DNA of 64,000 bases from Sinorhizobium sp. BG8 (lineage in GTDB: Bacteria > Pseudomonadota > Alphaproteobacteria > Rhizobiales > Rhizobiaceae). Position 1 is the stretch's first letter. Every line of letters begins with the position of its first letter. The notes beneath the pieces are model-generated. The model was not told where the DNA came from. It was given only the letters and a program-made list of their open reading frames with translations, and did not search any database. The translations under genes and the position numbers were made by a program. Location: positions 1,631,501 through 1,695,500 of the forward strand of contig NZ_CP044011.1 of the NCBI RefSeq assembly GCF_016864555.1, in the 5' to 3' direction. Of this stretch, positions 8,568 to 17,726 are shown in pieces.

Positions 8568-9530
8568 ATGACAACGACATTCAGAAATATGGTTCTGGGT
8601 TCGGTCTTCACCATCGCGCTCGCGGGGATCGCTACCGTGCCGGGAACTCCCTTCGCTGCGGAACCTTCCGAGGCGACGGTCATCTCCGGATTTGCCTCCG
8701 AGAAGGAGCCGCCGACCTTCGACAGCCCGGAGAAGGCCGTCGAGGCATTCAAGGCGGCGCTTGCCGCCGATGACTTCGACAAGCTGGCAGAACTTCTCGG
8801 CCTCGACGCCGCCAAGGTGAAGACGGACGAGGGTGCGATGGAGACCTACGGGGAAATACGCGAAGGCGTTAAGCAGAAGCTGGTCGTGCGCGACGAGGGA
8901 GGCGACAAGATCCTCGATATCGGCGACAAGCTCTGGCCGTTCCCGTTCCCGCTCGCCAAGGGCGACGACGGCAAGTGGGCCTTCGATACCTTCACCGGCT
9001 TCGAGGAGATCATCAATCGCCGGGTCGGCGAGAACGAACTCCAGACCATCGAGACGATGCGCGACTACATTGACGCGCAAAAGGAATACGCCTCGGTGGA
9101 TCACGACGACGACGGTGTGCTGGAATACGCGCAGAAGCTGATGAGCAGCGAGGGCAAGACGGACGGACTCTATTGGTCACCGGACCTCGGCTTCGGCGAT
9201 AGCCCGGCCGGTGACGCTTTCGAGACTGCCGGGGTGCTCGAGAAGGTAAAGGCCGGCGAGGGCTACTTCGGCTACCGCTACCGCATTCTCACGAGCCAGG
9301 GCCCGAACATTGCCGGCGGCAAGTTCGACTACATCATCAACGGCAACCTGATTGCCGGTTTCGGACTGGTCGCATGGCCCGTCAGATACGGCGAGACGGG
9401 CGTCCATACCTTTGTCACGAACGCCAATGGCGTCGTTTATCAGGCGGACCTTGGAAACGACACGGAGAAAATTGCGGCCGGGATACGCCAATTCAATCCG
9501 GGTGACACTTGGGAGGTCACTGAGGACTGA
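8568..9530 (+). CDS. DUF2950 family secreted protein
   Basis: This 320-residue protein has a signal peptide (about 1-31). Typical DUF2950 features are present: FDSPEKAVEAFKAALAADD, GDKLWPFPFPL, RRVGENELQTIETMRDYIDA, and a C-terminal FGLVAWPVRYGETGVHTF. The family is periplasmic or secreted, of unknown role, and commonly adjacent to DUF3300 as here. A four-acidic patch DHDDD near residue 184 may bind a cation (inference). ATG 8568 lies 24 bases after the DUF3300 stop. Confidence 0.85.
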   Translation: MTTTFRNMVLGSVFTIALAGIATVPGTPFAAEPSEATVISGFASEKEPPTFDSPEKAVEAFKAALAADDFDKLAELLGLDAAKVKTDEGAMETYGEIREGVKQKLVVRDEGGDKILDIGDKLWPFPFPLAKGDDGKWAFDTFTGFEEIINRRVGENELQTIETMRDYIDAQKEYASVDHDDDGVLEYAQKLMSSEGKTDGLYWSPDLGFGDSPAGDAFETAGVLEKVKAGEGYFGYRYRILTSQGPNIAGGKFDYIINGNLIAGFGLVAWPVRYGETGVHTFVTNANGVVYQADLGNDTEKIAAGIRQFNPGDTWEVTED

Positions 9531-9575
9531 GCGCTTCGATTCCAGTTTGCGCACCATGCCAAGGGAAGAATTTGC

Positions 9576-10772
9576 ATGAGTGACGGACGAGCGAGCCAAT
9601 CGAAGGAAATCGAAGACTACCTCGCCTCCCACGGTGGCCCTTTCTTCGAGTTGCAGAAGAGACTTGGGCTGCTGCACGAGCGTGCGTTGAAGACCTTTGA
9701 ACGTGCCCTGATTTTCATCGGGATCGCCTGGGCCGTTCCGTTTGTGCTGGGTTTGCCGCAAAGCCTGTCGCTCGATTCGACGAGCGGCCTGCCTTATCTC
9801 CTCGATGTCGGCGCATGGGCCAAGTTCTTCATTGCAATCGGCGCATTCATGCTTGCGGAGCAACAGGTCGAACAAGGCCTCCGCCAGAGGCTGCGCCACG
9901 TGGTAGCTGCTCCGATCATTGCGCCGGAATCGCTTCCGGCCGCCGCGCAGGCGGTCAATGTTGCCCTGAGGCGGCGCAACTCGCGCATTGCCGAGATTGC
10001 TTGCCTGGTGATCGCGTACACAGCCGCAAGCGTTGCCCTTCGGCATCTATACACCGTCGACAAGTCGTCTTGGTCGGTCATTGCCTCGCCGGCGGGCAAT
10101 ACGCTGACGCTTGCCGGCTGGTGGACCGTGTTCTTCAGCATACCGTTGTTCTGGTTCCTGGCACTGCGCGGATTGTGGAGGCACTTCGTCTGGTCGTTGC
10201 TGTTGCGCAAGGTGGCAAGTCTCGAGCTTCGACTGGTCTCGACCCATCCCGATGGCCGCGCCGGTCTGGGGTTCCTCGCTGACTACCCGAACGCCTACAT
10301 GACGTTCATTTTCGGTGTGAGCTGTGCCGTCGCCGCCGCCGTTGCAAAGAATGTGCTGCACGAGACGGCGACGATCACGAACATCACGATCCTGATGGTG
10401 GTCTGGCTCCTGATCGTTCACGCACTTTTCGCGTTCCCGCTTTCAGCCTTTGCCCGGCCATTGGGCAATCTCAAGAAGGCTACGCTTGCACGTCTGGGCG
10501 CGCGCGCGACGCAGTATCACCGGCTGGCTGAACGGAAGTTGATCGACGACAACATCGCCGCCAACAGCGCAGCCGAGGCCGCGCAAGTCCAGGACGTGCC
10601 GGACCCGTCGAAACAGTACGAGACCACCCGCAAGATGTCGACGTTTCTGTTGAACCGGTCGACGCTCCTGCCGGTCTCCGCCGCGGCACTCCTGCCTTAC
10701 ACGATCGTTGCCATAAACAGGGTGCCATTCAAGGAAGTCATGTCCTTGTTGAAGAAGCTGCTTTTGTTGTGA
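9576..10772 (+). CDS. Hypothetical multi-spanning membrane protein
   Basis: This 398-residue protein was not assigned to a named family. It starts with a soluble segment of about 40 residues, then has roughly five to six membrane spans: ALIFIGIAWAVPFVLGL, AKFFIAIGAFML, the region after IAEIACLVIAY, WWTVFFSIPLFWFLAL, YMTFIFGVSCAVAAAV and ILMVVWLLIVHALFAFPL. A charged soluble region follows, and one possible helix lies at the C terminus. It sits 45 bases after DUF2950 and may belong to the same transcript, suggesting an envelope role. Confidence 0.7.
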   Translation: MSDGRASQSKEIEDYLASHGGPFFELQKRLGLLHERALKTFERALIFIGIAWAVPFVLGLPQSLSLDSTSGLPYLLDVGAWAKFFIAIGAFMLAEQQVEQGLRQRLRHVVAAPIIAPESLPAAAQAVNVALRRRNSRIAEIACLVIAYTAASVALRHLYTVDKSSWSVIASPAGNTLTLAGWWTVFFSIPLFWFLALRGLWRHFVWSLLLRKVASLELRLVSTHPDGRAGLGFLADYPNAYMTFIFGVSCAVAAAVAKNVLHETATITNITILMVVWLLIVHALFAFPLSAFARPLGNLKKATLARLGARATQYHRLAERKLIDDNIAANSAAEAAQVQDVPDPSKQYETTRKMSTFLLNRSTLLPVSAAALLPYTIVAINRVPFKEVMSLLKKLLLL

Positions 10773-10903
10773 TGCCGGTGCGGCGGCAACGGTAGCGTTG
10801 CCGGCTGTAACCAATCTGGCAATGCCATCCGTGGCCGAACGCACAAGGCGTCGGATGGCCGGTGTGCTCTGTCTCGCAGGTTTTTGTCCGGGGGTTCTTG
10901 TCC

Positions 10904-12361
10904 ATGCCCTATCTGCTCGCGTTGCTGCTGTTCGCGGTGTCTCTTGTCGTGGGAAATCCTCGTGCCGGGTTCACTGCCGAATCGGCTGAATCACCCATTT
11001 TCAGCCTGCTTCTGAAGCCCCATGTCGACGATCTCGACGGCATGATGAAGCGGCGGGTCATCCGTATCCTGGTGCCCTACAGCAAGACGATCTACTTCAT
11101 CGACAAGGGCCAGCAGCTGGGTACCGCCGTCGAGTTCGGCACCGCCCTCGAGAAGGAATTGAACAAGGACAGGAAGAAGGAGGTCGAGCGGATCCGCATC
11201 GCCTTCATCCCGACCAGCCGGGACCGCCTCATTCCCGCGCTGAACGAGGGCGTGGGCGACATAATCATGGCCAACCTCACGATCACTCCCAATCGGCTCG
11301 CCCTGGTCGATTTCAGCGCGCCGATCTACGACAAGGCGCGCGAAGTCCTCGTGTCCGGTCCCTCCGCTCCGCCGGTCGCCAGCCTCGATGACCTTGCCGG
11401 CAAGGAAGTCTTCGTCCGCCAGACCAGCAGCTACTTCGAGCATATCGTGTCCCTCAACGAGCGCTTTCGCAGCGAGGGTAAGCCAGAGATCCGCATCAGG
11501 CCGATTGATGAAAACCTCGAGGACGAGGATATCATGGAGATGGTCAATGCCGGCCTGCTCTCCTGGACGATCGTGGACGAGTACAAGGCCGATATCTGGT
11601 CGACAGTGTTCACTGACCTCAAGGTGCACGAAGACATCGCGCTATCGATGGACGGCCAGATCGCCTGGGCCATCCGCAAGGGCAGTCCGAAGCTCAAGGA
11701 GGTGCTCGACGCCTTTGCCGCCGAACACAAGGCAGGCACGACCTTCGGAAACATTCTTCGCAAGAAGTACTTCAAGAGCGACAAGATGCTGAAGCGCGCC
11801 TATGCCACTGCCGATGTGGAGCGGTTCAAGATGCTCCTTGCCATTTTTCGAAAGCACGCCGGCACCTATTCCTTCGACCACCTGATGCTGATCGCGCAGG
11901 GCTACCAGGAATCCCAGCTCGAGCAATCGCGCCGCAGCCCGCGCGGGGCGGTCGGCATCATGCAGCTCCTTCCCGCCACAGCGGCCGGCAAGGAAGTTGG
12001 AATCGGCGACATAGCCGAGAGCGAGGACCGCAACGTTGAAGCGGGTGCGAAATACCTGCGCTATCTGACGGATACCTACATAAACGAGCCGAACATGTTG
12101 CCGCACGACCGGATGCTCATGGCCTTTGCCGCCTATAATGCCGGACCAGGCAATCTCAGGAAGTTTCGAAAGAAGGCGACGGAGCTCGGGCTCAATCCCG
12201 ACATCTGGTTCGGCAATGTCGAGAATGCGGCCGCCTCGATAGTGGGGCGCGAGACCGTCCAGTATGTGAGCAACATCTACAAGTACTATGTTGCCTACAG
12301 CCTGCTGGCCGAGGTCGCCGATGCCAAGCCCGACGAGGATTCCGCAACATCGATGCAGTAG
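10904..12361 (+). CDS. MltF-like lytic transglycosylase
   Basis: This 485-residue periplasmic enzyme has a signal peptide (about 1-26). An SBP_bac_3-type solute-binding domain follows (about 45-290, with GDIIMANLTITPNRLALVDFS) and then a C-terminal SLT lysozyme-like domain. The catalytic glutamate is Glu336 in GYQESQLEQS, followed by GAVGIMQLLPATA and FAAYNAGPGN. This order matches membrane-bound lytic transglycosylase F, which cleaves peptidoglycan glycan strands and has a ligand-sensing regulatory domain. ATG 10904 is chosen over GTG 10862 because it begins directly with the signal peptide. It probably closes the envelope cluster begun by DUF3300. Confidence 0.85.
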   Translation: MPYLLALLLFAVSLVVGNPRAGFTAESAESPIFSLLLKPHVDDLDGMMKRRVIRILVPYSKTIYFIDKGQQLGTAVEFGTALEKELNKDRKKEVERIRIAFIPTSRDRLIPALNEGVGDIIMANLTITPNRLALVDFSAPIYDKAREVLVSGPSAPPVASLDDLAGKEVFVRQTSSYFEHIVSLNERFRSEGKPEIRIRPIDENLEDEDIMEMVNAGLLSWTIVDEYKADIWSTVFTDLKVHEDIALSMDGQIAWAIRKGSPKLKEVLDAFAAEHKAGTTFGNILRKKYFKSDKMLKRAYATADVERFKMLLAIFRKHAGTYSFDHLMLIAQGYQESQLEQSRRSPRGAVGIMQLLPATAAGKEVGIGDIAESEDRNVEAGAKYLRYLTDTYINEPNMLPHDRMLMAFAAYNAGPGNLRKFRKKATELGLNPDIWFGNVENAAASIVGRETVQYVSNIYKYYVAYSLLAEVADAKPDEDSATSMQ

Positions 12362-12445
12362 GCGGTCCGCTCGCTCCTTTGCATGTATCCGGTCGTCACG
12401 AAATCCCGAGGTTTCGTTGTTTCGACCTCCGGTCTCCGATTGGCA

Positions 12446-13015
12446 TCACGAAATCACGTTGCGCACGAAGCGAACTCCGGCAGGCCCGGGATTGCTGTAG
12501 GAATAGGCCTGGGCTGTGCTGTAGACCGCGAAGGAACCAACAGAATAGTCGCGGACCTTGCCCGACAGTTCCAGCCGTAGCGTCCCTTCCATCACGAAGA
12601 TCATTTCATGCCAGCCCGGCGGGTCGGGCTCGGCGTCATAGCGCTCGCCGGGCCCGAGCGCCCACAGCCACATCTGCGCTTCGCTCGTTGCCGGGGCCGA
12701 ACCGAGAAGGACGGCGCAGCTCTCCTCGCGCGTGCCGCGCCAGGTGACTTCATTGATGTCGGTCCGGGATTCCACCGTCGGATCGCGCACCAGATCGACG
12801 AAACCGACGCCGATCGCGGCTGCAAGCTTGTCGAGGCTCGAAAGGCTGATGTTTGCGTCGCCCTTTTCGACCGCGACGATCATCCGCCGGCTGATGCCGG
12901 AAGCCTGGGCGAGCGCCGTCTGGCTGAGGCCGGCCTCTTGGCGCAGGCGCCTCAGATTTCCGGAGACATGGGCGAGAACGTCACCGCGTCCTTGACTGTG
13001 CAATATATTGCTCAT
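12446..13015 (-). CDS. XRE-family regulator with C-terminal cupin domain
   Basis: This 189-residue protein has an N-terminal helix-turn-helix (about 15-70; LRRLRQEAGLSQTALAQASG, RRMIVAVEKGDANIS) and a cupin sensor domain (about 105-185; GERYDAEPDPPGWHEMIFVMEG). It is of the PuuR/SutR type, where the cupin binds a small metabolite. It is transcribed away from the aminotransferase gene with 148 bases between them, the usual arrangement for a regulator controlling its neighbour and itself. The ligand is unknown. Confidence 0.85.
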   Translation of the reverse strand: MSNILHSQGRGDVLAHVSGNLRRLRQEAGLSQTALAQASGISRRMIVAVEKGDANISLSSLDKLAAAIGVGFVDLVRDPTVESRTDINEVTWRGTREESCAVLLGSAPATSEAQMWLWALGPGERYDAEPDPPGWHEMIFVMEGTLRLELSGKVRDYSVGSFAVYSTAQAYSYSNPGPAGVRFVRNVIS

Positions 13016-13163
13016 ACGGTACTTTCAAACGATCAGCCGAGCCAGGTCAACGGCTTGGCGACGCATTGCGCCGCGCCCCGGAAGCCTTCGCTATCAGGGC
13101 ATTCCCTCAGATAAGGACTAAGGGCTCTGCGTGGCAACCGCAAACCACGGAAGGAACGACACG

Positions 13164-14297
13164 ATGAAGATCCGCGATTTCGGCGTCGAAATATGGATGA
13201 ACCGCTACGAGACGAGATGCGAGTGGAACCTCGCCGAGACCTGCGTCGAGTCACTGACGGTTGCCGAACTCCTCGACATGGCCGGAAAGCGTGACGCGAT
13301 CCTGGGAGAGCTCCTGCCGATGAAGCTGACCTATGGTGCAATCGAGGGAAGCGAGCGCCTCAGGGGGCTGATCGCGGATCTCTACGAGAAGCAGTCCATG
13401 GAGAACATCGTCGTCGCCCATGGCGCGATCGGCGCCAATGCGCTCGTGCACGAGACTCTGGTGGAGCCGGGCGACCGGGTGATCTCGGTGCTGCCGACCT
13501 ACCAGCAGCACTATTCCATTCCGGAAAGCTATGGCGCCGACGTCCGGATCCTGAAGCTCAGGGAGGAAAACGGCTTCCTCCCCGATCTCGAGGAACTGGG
13601 CCGCCTCGCGACCCCGGGCACCAAGCTGATAGCACTCAACAATCCGAACAACCCAACGGGCGCCCTGATGGACCGCGCCTTCCTCCTCAGGATCGTCGAG
13701 ATCGCCCGCGCATCGGGAGCCTGGATCCTCTGCGACGAGGTTTACCGCGGCACCGACCAGGAAGGTTCGGGCATGACCGCCTCCATCGCGGATCTCTACG
13801 AAAAGGGGATCAGCACCGGCAGCATGTCGAAAACCTTTTCACTGGCAGGTCTCAGGCTCGGCTGGATCGCAGCGCGGAGCGAGCTCATTCACGCTGTCTC
13901 CGTCCATCGCGACTACAATACGATCAGCGTCGGCATGCTCGATGACCACTTCGCGGCGATCGCTCTCGAAAACCGCGACAGGATCCTCGCCCGCAGCCAT
14001 CGGATTACCCGGACGAACCTCGCAATCCTCGAGGAGTGGGTGGAAGGGGAGCCGCTGATCTCCTGGACCAAGCCCCGATCCGGGACCACCGCGCTGCTCA
14101 AGTATAACCTTCCGTTCTCGTCCGAAGTCTTCTGCACGAGGCTCCTCGAGCGCACAGGCGTCATGCTGACGCCGGGCAGTGCCATGGACATGGAAGGGTA
14201 TCTGCGCATCGGCTATGCGAATTCCGAAGCGGTGTTGCGCGAGGGCCTGAGCAGGCTCTCGCGCTTCCTCACCGAGGAACAGGTTGCGGCCGCCTGA
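13164..14297 (+). CDS. PLP-dependent aminotransferase, class I/II
   Basis: This 377-residue enzyme has fold type I features: a glycine-rich cofactor site near HGAIGANAL, NNPNNPTGALM, CDEVYRG, and the Schiff-base lysine Lys223 in SMSKTFSLAGLRLGW. The N terminus (KIRDFGVEIWMNRYET) reminds me of the capreomycidine-synthase branch rather than aspartate aminotransferases. That is recall and is uncertain. AAGGAACG lies upstream of ATG 13164. The divergent XRE-cupin regulator probably controls it. The substrate is unknown. Confidence 0.8.
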   Translation: MKIRDFGVEIWMNRYETRCEWNLAETCVESLTVAELLDMAGKRDAILGELLPMKLTYGAIEGSERLRGLIADLYEKQSMENIVVAHGAIGANALVHETLVEPGDRVISVLPTYQQHYSIPESYGADVRILKLREENGFLPDLEELGRLATPGTKLIALNNPNNPTGALMDRAFLLRIVEIARASGAWILCDEVYRGTDQEGSGMTASIADLYEKGISTGSMSKTFSLAGLRLGWIAARSELIHAVSVHRDYNTISVGMLDDHFAAIALENRDRILARSHRITRTNLAILEEWVEGEPLISWTKPRSGTTALLKYNLPFSSEVFCTRLLERTGVMLTPGSAMDMEGYLRIGYANSEAVLREGLSRLSRFLTEEQVAAA

Positions 14298-14303
14298 CAA
14301 GCC

Positions 14304-15379
14304 TCAGAGCCTCGCTTCGAGGATCAGGTTGAACGGCGTCGCCATGGCGCGGCGGAAGCGGGTGAAGCCCGCCTTGCGGAACACCTCCGCCAGCCGTGCC
14401 TGACCGGCCTGTGCGCCGAGCACCATGCGCCCGCCGTCGGAAATCGCATGGGCGCAGCAGATGGTCGTCGATGCGGCATAGTACATTCTGGCGACGGGCG
14501 AGATGTTGTCCTCGACCCGGTCGTTGGCAAAGGGTTCCACCAGCATGACAGTGCCGTCAGGTGCAATGGCGCTTGCCGCGTGTTTCGCCGCCGCGAGCGG
14601 ATCGCCCATGTCGTGCAGGCAGTCGAAGAAGCAGATGAGGTCGTAACCCGTGCCCGGATAGTCGCTCGCCCGCGCGACGGAAAAGGAGGTACGCCCGCCG
14701 ACGCCCGCATTGGCAGCAATCCTCTGCGCCTCCGCGACGGACTCCCCGTGTGTGTCGAAACCGCGGAACCGCGACGCGGGAAACGCTTCCGCCATGAGCG
14801 CCGTCGAGTGGCCGTGGCCGCATCCGATGTCGGCGACCAGCGCACCGGTCTGGAGCTTCTCGATGACGCCCTCGAGCGCCGGCAACCATTCGGGGACGAG
14901 GCTTGCCTTGTAGGCATTGCGGTAGAAGGCCGCGACTCCGCAGTAGAGCCGCCCGTCATGGTCGCCCCAGGAAACGCCGTTGCCGGTGCGGAAAGCCTCC
15001 ACGGCCTTGTCCTCGTCCGCCCACATCGACGCCGGAACGGCCCAGGCGTTCGGAATGAAGACCGGGCTGTCCTCGTCTGAAAGGACCAGAGCCTGTTCGG
15101 GCGTGAGCTCATAGGTGTCGCTGACCGCATGATAGGCGACGTAACCGCCGGCAGCCTGTGAGCCGAGCCATTCGCGCACATACCGTTCGGCGCAGCCGCT
15201 GCGGCCCGCGAGCTCGTGCGAGGTGAGGGGCCTGCTTCCGCCATCGCCTTGTAGAGGCCGAGCCGGTGGCCGAGGCTCACCATGACGCCGCCATAGCCGG
15301 CCGAGAGATCCGCAACCGCACGCCCGAGAAGGGCATCGAGTTTCGCGGAATTGATCGTTTTCGCCTTGTGCTGATCCAT
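14304..15379 (-). pseudogene. Class I SAM-dependent methyltransferase, frameshifted
   Basis: The intact protein would be about 358 residues: an N-terminal winged-helix-like dimerisation region, then a Rossmann domain with VADIGCGHGHSTALMAEAF, CFFDCLHDMGDP and a C-terminal GFTRFRRAMATPFNLILEARL. The start MDQHKAKTINSAKLDALLG lies in one frame and everything after residue 51 in another. The break is at a run of four G (plus strand 15227-15230). One extra G would restore an open frame through GPLTSHELAGRSG. The rest is well preserved, so this is either a very recent mutation or a sequencing deletion. It is convergent with the aminotransferase gene. Confidence 0.75.
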
Positions 15380-15604
15380 CTTCTAGTCTCCTTTTCACGC
15401 ATCGGGGGATCCGAAGTCTTGCCAGAGCATCGCACCAGGACCGGCGGCATGTGAGAGCCGGACTGTCCACAAACGGGCCGTTCGTGCCACCAAGGGCGAA
15501 AATCGGGAGGTGACCGGTCGTCGCCGGCGCTGCACGCACCGGCCATATGGCCCTGTTGCGGGCATGGCGCTATTCTGCTGTTCCTGAGCCTTGGGGGGAT
15601 TGAA

Positions 15605-16648
15605 GTGCCGCGCGACACTTTCGAGAAGGGATCGGAACCTCTCCATGTCAGCCTCGTCGCCGTTCCCGAGGCGGTGGTCTCGACGCTGAGCGGCATCTTC
15701 GACGTCATGAACGCCTTTGCGATCCTGCCCATCCCCGGCCGCACGTCGCCCGCGCCGCCCCCGTTTCGCGTAGAGATCGTCGGGTTGCAGCCGGGGCCGC
15801 TCCAGCTTGCAAGCCGCGTACCCGTGACGGTGCAACGCGGCATCTCCGAGCTCGATGAGACTGACATCATCATCGTTCCCTCACTCCTGCTCGGGCCGGA
15901 CGGCTGGCGGAAGGGGACGCATCCGGAAATCGTCGACTGGGTTGCCGCCATGCATCGCCGAGGCGCACTCCTGTGCTCGGCCTGCTCGGGGCTTTTCCTC
16001 CTCGCCGAGACGGGGCTCTTCGACGGGGCGGATGCGACGGTGCATTTCGGCTACGCCCGAACCTTCGAGGCGGCATTTCCCGCCGTGCCGATACGGCCGG
16101 AACGCGTCCTGGTGGTTTCCGGCAGGCGCGAGGAACTGATCACTTCGGGGGCCTCCATGACCTGGCACGATCTGGTCCTCTACCTGATCGGGCGTCATGC
16201 GGGAGCGACAGCCGCACAGGCCGTCGCGCGGTTCTTCGCCCTGCAATGGCATCAGGACGGTCTTGCGCCGTATATCGTCTTCGAAGGACGCAACAACCAT
16301 GGCGACGTCGCGATCCAGGCCGCCCAGGACTGGGTGGCGGCGCATTTCGCCGTCGCCAATCCGCTCGAGGAGATGATCCGAAGCGCCGGGCTCGGCGAGC
16401 GCACCTTCAAGCGTCGGTTCACGGGTGCCACCGGGCTCAGCCCGATCGCCTATGTACAGCGCCTGAGGGTGGAGGATGCCAAGCGCCGCCTGGAGCGCAC
16501 CGAGGCCTCGGTCGACGAGATCAGCTGGCAGGTCGGCTATGAGGAACCCGCCTTCTTCCGCCGCCTGTTCAAGCGCGTGACCGGGCTTACCCCGGGAAAC
16601 TATCGCCGCCGCTTCCGGATCCCCGACTACGCCCGAACGCATGGATAG
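15605..16648 (+). CDS. GlxA-family transcriptional regulator (DJ-1/PfpI-AraC)
   Basis: This 347-residue protein has an N-terminal DJ-1/PfpI-like domain (about 10-180, with the nucleophile-elbow-like Cys in LLCSACSGLFLLAET). A C-terminal AraC/XylS domain with two helix-turn-helix motifs follows (about 240-340; GLGERTFKRRF, SVDEISWQVGYEEPAFFRRLFKR). The family senses amines and amino-acid derivatives. The start is GTG 15605 after a G-rich ribosome site. It is divergent from the methyltransferase gene, which it may regulate. Confidence 0.85.
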   Translation: MPRDTFEKGSEPLHVSLVAVPEAVVSTLSGIFDVMNAFAILPIPGRTSPAPPPFRVEIVGLQPGPLQLASRVPVTVQRGISELDETDIIIVPSLLLGPDGWRKGTHPEIVDWVAAMHRRGALLCSACSGLFLLAETGLFDGADATVHFGYARTFEAAFPAVPIRPERVLVVSGRREELITSGASMTWHDLVLYLIGRHAGATAAQAVARFFALQWHQDGLAPYIVFEGRNNHGDVAIQAAQDWVAAHFAVANPLEEMIRSAGLGERTFKRRFTGATGLSPIAYVQRLRVEDAKRRLERTEASVDEISWQVGYEEPAFFRRLFKRVTGLTPGNYRRRFRIPDYARTHG

Positions 16649-16833
16649 GCGCGCGCGCTTCAGTGCGGCGGACAATTCGTGCCGAAGACTACCCTTGGGA
16701 ACCCGCAGGACCGGGCATCGTGCCCCACCCAAACAGTGGGCGCCTGGACCGCCCTCTCCCTTGGCGGAAAATTGCATTGAAGCGGCCCCTCGTTGTAGGG
16801 ATTCCGCCCAGCTGGTTTGAGAGGAGGCGCAGC

Positions 16834-17226
16834 ATGGACCGATTCACGGGTGGCTGCCTGTGCGGCAATGTCCGGATTGTGGCGTCGGGGCGCCCTTATC
16901 GGGTCGGCCTTTGTCACTGCCTTGATTGCCGCAAGCATCATGGCGCCCTGTTCCACGCCTCGGCGATATTCCCTCAGGATGCGGTGACGATCGTTGGAGA
17001 GACACGCGATTATTCCGGGCGACATTTCTGTCCGCGTTGCGGCTCGTCCGTTTTCTCACGCACCGCGGACGAAATCGAAGTGAACTTGGGATCCCTGGAC
17101 GCCCCTGACCAACTGGTGCCGACCTACGAGCTCTGGGCCGTCCGTCGCGAATCCTGGTTGCCGCCTTTTCCGCTCAAAAGACGATACGACCGCGATCGCG
17201 ACGAGACTGATCGCTTCGAGGACTAG
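16834..17226 (+). CDS. GFA-family zinc protein (glutathione-dependent formaldehyde-activating type)
   Basis: This 130-residue protein has the GFA zinc-binding cysteines in order: GGCLCG (Cys8, Cys10), CHCLDCRK (about residues 29-34) and HFCPRCGSSVF. It also has the SLDAPD segment common to the family. The founding member is the glutathione-dependent formaldehyde-activating enzyme, but most relatives have unproven substrates. ATG 16834 follows GAGAGGAGG at the proper distance; the longer upstream frame is unlikely to be translated. Confidence 0.85.
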   Translation: MDRFTGGCLCGNVRIVASGRPYRVGLCHCLDCRKHHGALFHASAIFPQDAVTIVGETRDYSGRHFCPRCGSSVFSRTADEIEVNLGSLDAPDQLVPTYELWAVRRESWLPPFPLKRRYDRDRDETDRFED

Positions 17227-17263
17227 GCCGCACGAGCGGCGGGAGCCACGGACCCGCGGCCGC

Positions 17264-17454
17264 TCAGAACAAGAAGGACATGCTGGCGGTCATCGCAAAG
17301 GCAAGAAGCCACGCGAAAACCACCAGCGCCCAGAACACCATGGGCGACAGGCGGTCGAGCCAGAGGCGGCGTGAATGTCCTCGCTGAGAACCTTCAACTT
17401 CTGCCGTGGGTCGCCCCATTTCACGCGCCTGAACTTGTAGACGTTGTCGACCAT
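17264..17454 (-). pseudogene. Small one-helix membrane protein, frameshifted
   Basis: Reading from ATG 17454 gives MVDNVYKFRRVKWGDPRQK and LKVLSEDIH, then nonsense residues. The next frame gives RRLWLDRLSPMVFW and a hydrophobic segment ALVVFAWLLAFAM, ending MTASMSFLF at a TGA (17264-17266). Adding one base near 17370 (CAC-CGC-CGC instead of CACGCCGC) joins both halves into a 63-residue protein with a basic soluble head and one transmembrane helix. I do not recognise the family. The two halves read well only when joined, so a true gene with one missing base is likely. Confidence 0.55.
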
Positions 17455-17726
17455 GCTCGAACGATACGACGGGCCGGTTAATCGAATTTGAAACCGCCCT
17501 GTCTCACCCGTTGGATGAAAATCAACGGGCGTGGAAGTTCATGAATAGTTCCGAAAAATCCTGATTGTGGCCATCAAGTTCACGGTGCGTTCGGGCGGTG
17601 TTCACCGAATGCCGCTAAAACCTTATCGGTTCGCTCAAGTATTGTGCCACGGAGCCCCGTCCCGGAGCGTCTCCTGATGACGGGGCCTTGCACTTCAGAT
17701 GACGTGAGGTGTTGGTTTTCTAAAAC

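Noticed and set aside
14448..15080. Long plus-strand frame over the methyltransferase
   Set aside because: Antisense shadow caused by high G+C; the minus strand has clear SAM-binding motifs.
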